From: Bolinopsis microptera | Taxonomy: Eukaryota > Ctenophora > Tentaculata > Lobata > Bolinopsidae | Assembly: GCF_026151205.1 (NCBI RefSeq) | Contig: NC_087074.1 | Coordinates: 5,580,001 to 5,644,000, forward strand | Reading direction: 5' to 3' | DNA: 64,000 bases | Shown: piece after piece, positions 29,401 to 36,840 of the stretch | Position numbering within the stretch: position 1 is the stretch's first letter | How the letters are laid out: each line of letters begins with the position of its first letter | Notes under the pieces: model-generated | Told to the model about the DNA's origin: nothing | The model's database searches: none | Seen by the model: the letters and a program-made list of their open reading frames with translations, nothing else | Translations under genes and position numbers: made by a program

Positions 29401-32400
29401 GTGGTAACTCTAAACATAGTGGTAGAGTGGTAACTCTAAATATAGTGGTAGAGTGGTAACTCTAAACAATTCTAGCATTCGGTTTGATTTTAAACTCCAA
29501 GTGACCAATATTAAAGTAAGGTTTATATTATGGGGAACTGAAAGGTTGATAAATAGCAATTGCAGATAAGGGGAAATAAAACTTATACAATTGATTTAAT
29601 TAATTAGTTAATTAAATTGATTATCTACCTTCTTAACTGGCTGATCGTGGAAATAACAAATGGAATGTTGCTTTACCGGTCCACTATTGTTTAGGCTAAC
29701 GACTAAATCTTGTTAACGAACCATTTGACGGGCTTGTCGTGTGACTCTATCTAACCGTCCCCAATTTGCAGCTGAGATCTGAGTACCAGGTGTACTATAA
29801 GATTGGTAAATGTATTAGTCCTGCTCTACCGGACGATGTTTCCGAGGAACTCATCGACTTTCTCAAGAGGTTTGTTGTTTCTCTGTGTAATACATGACCC
29901 GCTTGGATTGTATGACGACTTTGTTCGCTTTGTCCTCCAGTTCCTTTATTTGTAATGGGAAGTGATGGAGTTCAGATGATGCTGCAATATATCGCTAACT
30001 ATCCCCTTTTAAGGGGGCCGGGGGGGGGGAGTCTTCATCAAAATTATCTCGAAATCGAAACTAGTCGATTTCGAGAGAATTTTGATGAAGACCCCCCCCC
30101 CCCCCGGCCCCCTTAAAGCATTAAGATGTGAGACCATTTTCAATCCATCAAATTCTGTACATTAGAGAAGCTATTTCACGTATCAGGGCCATTACGTTAG
30201 ATTCTATTTACAGTTGCTTCATTCCTGACGAGGAGAAGAGACCCACGGCTCAGCAGCTTTTGGAGAGCGCCTTCATTGAAAAACACAGGTACCTGCTTTA
30301 ATTTCCCGTTTTACTTTCCAACTCATTTTAATAGGTATAATTTATAAATGACTGTCCAATAAAATTGCCAAGAATTTACCCCAAGACAGTCAATTTTGGG
30401 GATAAACGCCAAGCGGTTTCTCACGCATTATGATGGACTATACAAAAGCACCAAGAGTTCATAAAATTTTGGATAGCATTTCTTGGGAGTAATAGCTAGA
30501 GGACAATACTTGTTCGCACGTTCATTTATCTAAAACTGTTCGTCGTTCGCTCATTATTCCTTTTGCTGTGCCTATATTCTTGCGAATATAAGTATTTAAC
30601 CGATATAACGAGATAAAGTATTGTCTACTTTTATCGTTCTCCGCTATAGAAACTATCGTTTAGTAACTTTATTATCTACAACTAAAGCTCGCATGACCAT
30701 TATCAATCTGTACAATGTTCGACCGTTTGCCAAAAAGATTAAGGTAATATTTTGTAGTTTTTAATCAAAATAGATCAAGTAACTAGTCCATTCGCTGAGT
30801 CTTCACGACTCAACAGCTTGGTCACTTGTTTGTCTCTTTCGAACAAGTTACTTGCGCTTTGAGCATAATTTCTGAGTACATCATCTTACTAACTGTAAGA
30901 TAATTGTTGATAGTTTCTTGACATTATCATAAACAGTTTAGTAATTAACCGAGTCCTGACCGTTAGCTTTTGTGGCCTGTAACTTGAAAAATAACAAGAT
31001 ATCGCCTATAGTTATTATATATTATTGTTATGAAGTTTGAAAATTTATTAAAAATGTGCGCTATTATTTCAGATACGGCAAAGCACCATTGACACCTAAT
31101 TCACCCAATCGTTCCAGGAAACACTACTTACGTAGTGCATCAGGTACGTGTTGCTATGGTTACCACTTAGTGTGAAAAGAGTGAGTATCGTGCAGCCGGA
31201 TCACTCGTGTGTAAACTCACTTCATCTCACATACACACGCGCACAAGCACACGCTCATAAGCACGTGCATCTCACATACACACGCGCAGCAGCACGTGCT
31301 AGTATACTTTTGCAAGTGCTCGGCTCAGCAACTTTTATAGTCTGGTAGCACTTTTCTCTCCAGTTCTCATCCTTCACTCAAACATTAAGCACTGTGTTTT
31401 CGCCAGTCGTTAAGCGAGCAATGTTCTGTGGGGCACGTTCACTCGGTTGAAAAACCTGCATGAACAGTTTCTGTGCTCTTGTATTGCAGTCGAGTGCTTC
31501 AACTCTAAAGCTGCGCTCGCTCAAGTCGAGTGCAAGGCTAGCCTCGACCACTAGTACCGCTGCCATGCTCCTCACTTCACTTCTTGTTTCATGCAAAAAA
31601 TTTAAACCATCTTGTTGTATTTTTAAACGTAACCCTGTAGGGCCCCTGTCGACGGTGGCATCCAATCCTGGCCAAGCTATAGGTGAACAAACACTCCGAT
31701 TATTGCATCCCACTATCTGCCTTATGTGCTGTATTGTCTACTAGGTGGGGGGAGCCGACAATAGACATTACTTTTAGAACAATCCACTTTTAATCTGATC
31801 AATTAATGTCTAATGAGCTACTAGAATGCTCATTATTTACTTCAAAGTATCGAAATGTGTCGTCTCCCCCCAGATTTTGCAAATTCCTCTCTCCTGTTAG
31901 AGAATGTGTATCTTACTACTTTTAAGGAGGGCTAATGATTTTACCATTAGTGCATCACGTGCATTACGTGCATTGCATGTTACTGTCGTTTCACTTGATA
32001 GTGCTCTGCATGTTCCGCATGAACGATTAGCTGTTCACTACAAGATTCAACAAGGTGGGTGAAGAAGAACACGCTGACAGTCACAGTGTCACACGCTGAC
32101 AGTCAGTGTCACACGCTGACAGTCACAGTGTCACACGCTGACAGTCACAGTGTCACACGCTGACAGTCACAGTGTCACACGCTGACAGTCACAGTGTCAC
32201 ACGCTGACAGTCACAGTGTCACACGCTGACAGTCACAGTGTCACACGCTGACAGTCACAGTGTCACACGCTGACAGTCACAGTGTCACACGCTGACAGTC
32301 ACAGTGTCACACGCTAGTCACAGTGTCACACGCTGACAGTCACAGTGTCACACGCTGACAGTCACAGTGTCACACGCTGACAGTCACAGTGTCACACGCT

Positions 32401-33906
32401 GACAGTCACAGTGTCACACGCTGACAGTCACAGTGTCACACGCTGACAGTCACAGTGTCACACGCTGACAGTCACAGTGTCACACGCTGACAGTCACAGT
32501 GTCACACGCTAAAGTTTTAAAACAATGCGAACGTTTGTTGGAGGTTCATACTTTACAACATACTCACAGTATGTAGTAAACATTGTTCATTACAATTTAC
32601 AGTTCACTACTCCAACTAACAGTTCATTACTCCGTCCTAATTCTGTGCGAGGTTTAACTCGGTTAGAGATGAGTATGCGTGCAGATTTAGCGCGTCATAT
32701 TTACCTTGTCACATTAATATCACATACCATTAAGAAACACCAGGTATAAAAGCATGTAAGAGAAATATTGGACGACACAGTACTAACATATTATAATATA
32801 TAATTGTCAATAAGCTACACCAAGTTCACACAACCTATAACAAGTTCACTCTCACAAGTATTCACGTTTCAATATATTTGTCGTGATTCCTTAGAGCGTG
32901 CGTACTGCGTGTTGTTGTGACAGGTCTTTGTTGTTGTGTTGCATTATTAGACGCTGTATTATACTTGTATAACTCCCCTTTTTACCTGGCTGTATTAGTA
33001 ATATAACGCTCTGATGGTCGGACGGTATTAAATCAGATCCGGGCCCTAGTACACAGCTGGGTTGCATGATCTCTCGGTAAGCCAGGGTGATCAGAGTTTT
33101 CTGTTCACAATGTTGTAAATGATTACTGGTTACTTGGTATAATGTTTGTGAGATGACTCGTGAGTGTTTGATCAGTGAATTCTTGTACTGATTTATTCGT
33201 GGGTTCATTTTATCAATTAGGGACTGTGTTTTCATGTTTTTTATATTGGAAAGATTGATACTTTACATTCTATGGTATTTCTCGGCACGAATTTTTAATC
33301 TCATGAAAGTTCCGTTTAAAAATGTATTTCCAAGTGATCTCAGATCTTGGAATGCTTTTGACTTCGAATTTAAACAGAACGCAGACTATCTAAGTATCAA
33401 TCTTGTTGGGTCGCTAAAACCGCATGTGTGAAGTTAAGAGCATGATCCTACGTTAACCTCTCTAACTTATCCTAGGTTAAAACCCGTCAATCAGACTAAA
33501 TGTAGCTTATCTTATCCTGACTTTTATCAATATTTCAGTGCCACATCAATCCTATGGTACCCATTCAAGCACAAGGTATGTATCGTTATAGTTGGTGCTT
33601 CTTTTGTGTAAAAACTTTCTCATGACGTTTAGTTGGGTTTACGCTATAGTTTTATCAACTTGACGCTATGATAACAAATCTTTTGCCTCATTAATAATAT
33701 TTAAGTTCTAGCATTTTACTATTTTCTGTTTTTGTTTCAGTCCTGATTACATCAACAAGAGCATGTCGATGGAGACAAAGAAGCAGCCAAGAGGATCCGC
33801 TTCAGACATGTCCCCCAAGTACGTGCTACTGTTTGTCATTAAAGCTACCAAATATTTACATATTCGTGTATATGTAGATCGGAATGTTGAAAAGCAGCAT
33901 CTATAA
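1..33906 (+). CDS. ASK: ASK-family MAP kinase kinase kinase (MAP3K5/6/15 homologue), 5'-partial, 16 exons
   Basis: Ser/Thr kinase of the stress-activated JNK/p38 cascade, acting in the cytoplasm. Exons by hand: <1..47, 1192..1263, 16198..16357, 21322..21478, 26293..26436, 26587..26823, 26969..27105, 27272..27402, 27580..27706, 27909..28024, 28386..28513, 29772..29869, 30214..30288, 31073..31143, 33539..33575, 33741..33906. All have AG/GT borders and compatible phases, giving about 633 residues here. Order: ASK central regulatory region (WYEKGF, then GINLACLIV, then LLGKKG, then YWDLATSFE), a PH-like region ending near 26823, then the kinase domain. The N-terminal part lies outside the window. 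The last exon is read through to TAA at 33904, with AATAAA at 34129. A possible GT donor at 33819 could extend the gene, but I found no later exon. The coiled coil and SAM-like end of vertebrate ASK1 was not found. Confidence 0.9.
681..832. repeat. 22-bp tandem array (ATTATACTGTCCTCTAGATA type), about 7 copies
   Basis: Near-perfect copies containing TACTGTCCTCTAGATAATAT, in the ASK intron 48-1191. No function seen. Confidence 0.9.
1192..1263 (+). CDS. ASK: ASK exon: GINLACLIV segment
   Basis: Acceptor TTCCCCAG and donor GTAAGT flank 72 bases, entered in phase 1 and left in phase 1. Spliced, it reads [19 protein letters not shown] and on to HSLC, matching the GINLAVLL... helix of ASK central regions. 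Too short for an ORF finder; found by the continuity of the family sequence. Confidence 0.78.
1931..2205. repeat. Three tandem copies of a roughly 95-bp unit
   Basis: Each copy contains CAGTATTTACCGTTTCACCA, GGAGCAAGGTGTGGTAAGAT and GCACACTTGAT, nearly unchanged. A related pair of segments (CATGTGAGTGATACTTGACA) occurs at about 1398 and 1567. Confidence 0.85.
2667..6185. mobile_element. 3.5-kb element with poly-G/poly-C ends and inverted TGACATGTCTCC termini, filled with TCC repeats
   Basis: Left end: a 33-base G run (2675-2707) then TGACATGTCTCCAATGTCTC. Right end: GGAGACATTGGAGACATGTC then a C run (6168-6175). Both ends therefore form an inverted repeat. Flanks are ATTATAGT (left) and ATTATATAGT (right), consistent with an 8-bp target duplication altered by one TA slip. 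Inside each end lie GACATTGGA repeats and a related core (CTTATCTTTTCGAAAAAGAC left, CCTATCTTTTCAAAAAAGAC right). Between, about 2968-5960, are TCCTCC/AGTCCTCC repeats with a higher-order period near 0.86 kb. No transposase, so non-autonomous. ORFs such as the Gly/Ser-rich one at 2673 are repeat translations. Confidence 0.7.
2968..5960. repeat. TCC / AGTCCTCC low-complexity minisatellite, about 3 kb
   Basis: Pyrimidine-rich strand of TCC, AGTCC, GAGTCC and GGGTCC variants. Large blocks recur about 857 bases apart: the ATCGTCCTCTTCAGTCC block is near 3763 and 4620, and again near 4440 and 5297. This indicates segmental duplication inside the array. Confidence 0.9.
11810..12634. repeat. 33-bp exact direct repeats flanking a 759-bp AT-rich segment
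   Basis: A 33-bp sequence beginning GGATGGATACTACTCGGGCC and ending TGTGAGATTTA occurs identically at 11810-11842 and 12602-12634. The segment between is AT-rich with no recognised protein. It could be an insertion with a long target duplication or the remnant of a tandem duplication. Confidence 0.75.
14565..15122. repeat. Minisatellite GAGCTTAACTGGAGGCTCTT, about 15 copies, two unit lengths
   Basis: Units of about 38 bp contain GGAGGCTCTTACTCAATATC. Early copies carry TTTGTTAAGAGC and late copies the shorter TTTAGAGC form, so a deletion variant has spread at the 3' end. In the 14.9-kb ASK intron. Confidence 0.9.
16198..16357 (+). CDS. ASK: ASK exon: LLGKKG...YWDLATSFE segment
   Basis: Entered in phase 1 after CCCGTCAG and left in phase 2 (the Trp codon is split). 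Reads [16 protein letters not shown], then [14 protein letters not shown], then MFNLKPEQW. Vertebrate ASK proteins have the same order: LLG-KG-L, YW-V-F, and a LFKLKPP-WYL motif. Confidence 0.85.
16358..21321 (+). other. ASK intron with simple repeats
   Basis: About 5 kb with no recognisable exon. It contains a CT microsatellite (about 17408-17443), a CA run near 17758 and a TTACCTGG-type array inside a tandem duplication (18.84-19.08 kb). Short ORFs here are not supported. Confidence 0.6.
18836..19080. repeat. TTACCTGG array inside a tandem duplication
   Basis: About 13 copies of a 10-bp TTACCTGG-type unit (about 18890-19016). They lie between two copies of a segment with GCTAGTAGTGGTCTAGACTC and GATTAAGTTAGATG (about 18840 and 19022). 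Confidence 0.85.
21322..21478 (+). CDS. ASK: ASK exon: [10 protein letters not shown] segment
   Basis: After TTTTCAG, completes the split Trp codon and reads [15 protein letters not shown], then [15 protein letters not shown], then FHFR, leaving in phase 0 at GTAAGT. It corresponds to the WYL--L-LI-----FW-D-F-EA segment of vertebrate ASK and leads directly into VLILE of the next exon (vertebrate FPVLVIEP). Confidence 0.87.
21479..26292 (+). other. ASK intron, 4.8 kb
   Basis: No exon recognised. A few short CACGTATATCTC tandem copies occur near 22.70-22.75 kb. The 139-codon ORF at 23317-23736 has no recognisable domain and looks like chance. Confidence 0.55.
26293..26823 (+). CDS. ASK: ASK exons 26293..26436 and 26587..26823: PH-like region before the kinase
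   Basis: The first exon begins [19 protein letters not shown] and ends HAKME at GTATGA. The second begins [12 protein letters not shown] and includes [18 protein letters not shown] and [13 protein letters not shown], ending DTIE at GTACTT. These match the VLVIEP----PSYV and CFLYVHDN-DDFQIYFST--QCSRFF pattern of vertebrate ASK1, so the region is the PH-like part of the central regulatory domain. Confidence 0.87.
26969..30288 (+). CDS. ASK: ASK exons encoding the Ser/Thr kinase domain
   Basis: Seven exons (26969..27105, 27272..27402, 27580..27706, 27909..28024, 28386..28513, 29772..29869, 30214..30288) give a complete kinase domain. Glycine loop [13 protein letters not shown] lysine in IAVKE; helix-C glutamate in [19 protein letters not shown]; hinge [10 protein letters not shown]; catalytic [65 protein letters not shown] and [14 protein letters not shown] mark the ASK subfamily. 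The segment before the GT of the activation loop is QKMVNLK rather than the Thr-rich one of vertebrates. A 93%-AT-type intron is not needed: every junction is GT/AG. Confidence 0.93.
27514..27579 (+). repeat. Tandemly duplicated 3' splice site (2 x 33 bp) in the ASK kinase domain
   Basis: Two near-identical 33-bp units, each CTTCCACCCTCTAACT followed by a TACAG/TTACAG acceptor and GTTCA. Acceptors end at 27546 and 27579. The downstream one gives the family-typical VPGG-SLSKL. The upstream one is in frame and would insert [11 protein letters not shown] after the hinge. Confidence 0.85.
27707..27742 (+). repeat. GTAAAACACGTG triplet starting at a 5' splice site
   Basis: Three tandem 12-bp GTAAAACACGTG units begin exactly at the donor after IVHR, so three candidate donors lie 12 bases apart. 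The first keeps the phase needed for HRDIK. Confidence 0.75.
28530..29466. repeat. 26-bp minisatellite, roughly 36 copies, in an ASK kinase intron
   Basis: Repeats of CTCTAAACATAGTGGTAGAG plus TGGTAA with small variants (TATAG, CATGG, GAGTAG, ATCAGTAG), beginning about 17 bases after the donor at 28513. It makes up most of the intron between PFHE and LRSEY. Confidence 0.9.
30008..30117. repeat. 110-bp near-perfect palindrome with G/C-run ends (foldback element)
   Basis: TTAAGGGGGCCGGGG... on the left is matched by ...CCCCGGCCCCCTTAA on the right. The inner arms GTCTTCATCAAAATT / AATTTTGATGAAGAC and CTCGAAATCGA / TCGATTTCGAG meet around AACTAG. It lies in the ASK intron between 29869 and 30214. 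Outer TTAA may be a target duplication or just part of the palindrome. Looks like a MITE or foldback insertion; family unknown. Confidence 0.85.
31073..33906 (+). CDS. ASK: ASK 3' exons: Ser-rich tail after the kinase
   Basis: Exons 31073..31143, 33539..33575 and 33741..33906 read [20 protein letters not shown], then [17 protein letters not shown], then [20 protein letters not shown] and ASDMSPK. Phases agree. This Ser/Pro-rich tail resembles the start of the low-complexity region after ASK kinase domains (LRSAS compares with LRSIS). Read through, the last exon ends VEKQHL-stop. If the GT at 33819 is a donor, at least one exon is missing from this model. Confidence 0.65.
32078..32510. repeat. 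22-bp minisatellite CACGCTGACAGTCACAGTGT, about 20 copies
   Basis: Nearly perfect copies, one with a deletion (CACGCTAGTC) and one early copy lacking CACAG. In the ASK intron between 31143 and 33539. Confidence 0.92.
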
Positions 33907-35855
33907 ACCTGTTAGTGTCTCTAAAAGTGTGTCTTATTTCAACTGTTTAGTGTTTATGTGTGTGCGTGTCTTAGTGAGTTCTGTATCCGATGCGGTTGTG
34001 AGTGGTTGGACTAACCACTGTGGTGAGAGGAAGTAGGAACCTCACGCGATATGAGATATTATTCTTACCCTTTATTCACGGCATCCATCGCGATGTGAGG
34101 TTACTTGATACGATGTAAAGTATGCTCAATAAAAGTTGGATCTCGCTGTTTTATTCTCCAAGTCTCCGACCTCTTTTGTTGGCCGAGGGAGTATATTATT
34201 GTGCCGTAAAAAAATAAAATATTTGTTTTATTATTATATCATTTGTGGCTCGAGCGACTCTGCTGGATTTCTTTCACTAACTGTTTTTTAAATATTGTGC
34301 GCTAGATTTTGAAAGTGAACGTTGTGTGGTGCATCTTTATTTTCAAGAAGGTATAAATACAACCACTTTTTACTTTGAATCATTTCTCGTACGTGTTTCT
34401 CAAGTTCAACATTAAATCTCTCCATCTAGTCTGCTAAATTTCAGAAGAGTACTGAAATTAATAACTGGCACAATGTACATGATTTCAGAAGAGTACTGAA
34501 ATTAATAACTGGCATAATCTATATGATTTTAGAAGAGTACTGAAATTAATAACTGGTATAATATACATGATTTTAGAAGAGTACTGAAATTAATAACTGG
34601 CACAATGTACACGATTTATTTTTATACCCAAATTAAAAATCCCGTTTGTTCGGTGTGAAATACAACTTCTACGGCACCAATTTCCCCAGAAACATCACCG
34701 TTAATTAACATCCCTGGTGTGAAAAGTGGGGACACGGTAACGAAACTTATGTGCGCATTTGCATTAATAATATTATATAACATATTATTAATATGCTATA
34801 TAATTCCTGTTGAGTTGTAGCGTGGTTTGAGCTGCTGACCTATGGATGAAGTTTATACTCTCGTCATGGAAACCATAACTGCTCTTCTGTACTCATACCC
34901 CAACCGGTAGGGTATAAGATTGTAAACTCCTAATTTTAACACTTTAAAACTGTTGAAGGGTCACAGCGCCTGAGTGGAATGCTCTGTATGTGTTCATTAA
35001 TGAAAAATAAAATCCGGATTAACTTAGAAATTCGTTAAGTGTCGTTATTTTGTGTTTGTGGGCTTACCTCTGTCTTTGCTTTTTACTTTGAAGTGTTTGG
35101 AACGTTTTACTTGATTGTAGCAGACTCGTACGACGGACTTGGATATATTTTCTGTAGAATCTCGGTATGAATTAAACGCTAATTGTCAGAGCATTTTGAG
35201 CACGCGAAAAACAATTATGGAGTAAATATACTATGCTTTTTTTGTTTCACGAATAAATTGAAGATTACATGACATTGCATGATATTTGATAAATATAAAA
35301 TGACAATTGTATAGAGTCCCTTCTATAAAACTTTCAAACGTGTCTAAATGCCAGCTCAAAACACTGCCCGTTCAAAAAATCAATCTTCGATTAAAAATAA
35401 CCCATTTAAATGTACGCCATAAAAGAGTCGATGATCAAAGATTTGATCCTTATTTTCCTTCAAGCCTGCACGTGCATGTCCTTGGGTCGCACGTGTGCGC
35501 GTTTCCAGCTTGTCCTGTATAGCAGGTCTAACTCCAGTCTCCCGGCGAGCTTTAGTTAAATGCCCAGACTGCTGCATCATACCACGTGACTGCTGCATCA
35601 TACCACGTGACTCTGCATCATACCACGTGACTATCGGCTCAGGACGTCTGTGAGTTGAACACCTGTGGAAATACACTGTTAGTGGTGCTGGTATTCGATA
35701 CTATTTAAGTATAAATACCACTGATCAGTGGATCTGTATCTACTACTCTACTAGAGACTAGAGTTGAAAAAGTCCAATGCTCTGTATTTTATTGTTTGCT
35801 GTTAAGTTTATGTTGAAGGGGTGCGGCTGCCAGTACCATATATTTGAGCATAGCA

Positions 35856-35890
<35 letters not shown>

Positions 35891-36256
35891 AAGTGGATAT
35901 TTGTAGATATTTGGATAATGTCATCCACTTTTTTCGTGAATTATCCATTACAATAATCTACAAATATCTACATTTATCTACAAAAAATGTATATCTCAAA
36001 TATGTGCCCAGAAATTCTACTGAATTTTTGGAGATAAATGTATAAATTTGTAGAATTTGTAGAATTTTCGTGAATTATCCATTGACAATAATCTACAAAT
36101 ATCTACATTTATCTACAAAAAATGTAATCTCAAATATGTGCCCAGAAATTCTACTGAATTTTTGGAGATAAATGTATAAATTTGTAGAATGTCATCCACT
36201 TTTTTCGTGGATTATCCACTCTACATTAATCTACAAATATCTACAAATATCCACTT

Positions 36257-36288
<32 letters not shown>

Positions 36289-36789
36289 TAGCAATTTGGC
36301 TCAAAATAGTTCTGCTATTTTCCAATTTGAAAAATCTCCGGAGATTACAGTAGCTACAACTAAAGCACTCACAAGCTATTATGGTCCGTTATGAACTGGC
36401 AACTACATTAACTTTAATGAATATAAATATTCGCATTATGAATATAAACATTGCTATCGCGATCCGTCCTCACTTTAAAAGGAATAATCGATGTTGGGGA
36501 GACATTCTTCACCAAAGTCGCAATAGTTGCAAAGTTTTCAAGACCATGCAATTGCATTTTGCACCTCCTAGTTCACTTTTACCCTTCGTGAATTGGTATC
36601 AAATGTTGTGATCTCTCCTTACAATCATAATTGCGATAGTTACTTCAAAGAGATTGGCTGGTTGTAGCCATAGTTACCTGAATACGATGATTGTTGCCAT
36701 AGTTACCTGAATACGATGATTGTTGCCATAGTTACCTGAATACGATGATTGTTGCCATAGTTACCTGAATACGATGATTGTTGCCATAG
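33907..36789. other. Intergenic stretch between convergent ASK and TRIM-NHL 3' ends
   Basis: AATAAA occurs at 34129 and again near 34215, usable by the ASK transcript. Tandem repeats of 56-58 bp (GAAGAGTACTGAAATTAATA) span about 34440-34612. Three copies of a 21-bp CTGCATCATACCACGTGA unit lie near 35567-35640. A G/C-run element occupies 35856-36286. No ASK C-terminal exon was recognised. ORFs at 35307, 35380 and 36381 have no support. Confidence 0.5.
35849..36293. mobile_element. 431-bp element with 33-G and 28-C homopolymer ends and a CATAGCA target duplication
   Basis: Left end: 33 G then CCAAGTGGATATTTGTAGAT. Right end: ATCTACAAATATCCACTTGG then a C run (36259-36286). This is a perfect terminal inverted repeat. 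CATAGCA lies directly outside on both sides (35849-35855 and 36287-36293). The inside is AT-rich and internally duplicated: the block with TATGTGCCCAGAAATTCTAC appears twice, and TCATCCACTTTTTTCGTG occurs at both ends. No ORF; a MITE-like non-autonomous element of unassigned superfamily. Confidence 0.85.
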
Positions 36790-36840
36790 TTACCTGAATA
36801 CGATGATTGTTGCCATAGTTACCTGAATACGATGATTGTT
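36671..36840 (-). repeat. 29-bp minisatellite duplicating the NHL exon end plus 5' splice site, 6 copies
   Basis: On the minus strand each unit reads AACAATCATCGTATTCAG (coding NNHRIQ, the last 18 bases of the exon) followed by GTAACTATGGC. The exon copy is the most 3' on the plus strand. Read through, a TAA appears at 36790, formed by the second copy's AGGTAA. Confidence 0.93.

Noticed and set aside
32525-33235. ORFs of 74 and 114 codons between ASK exons
   Set aside because: No recognisable domains, intronic, and no phase match with the flanking ASK exons.
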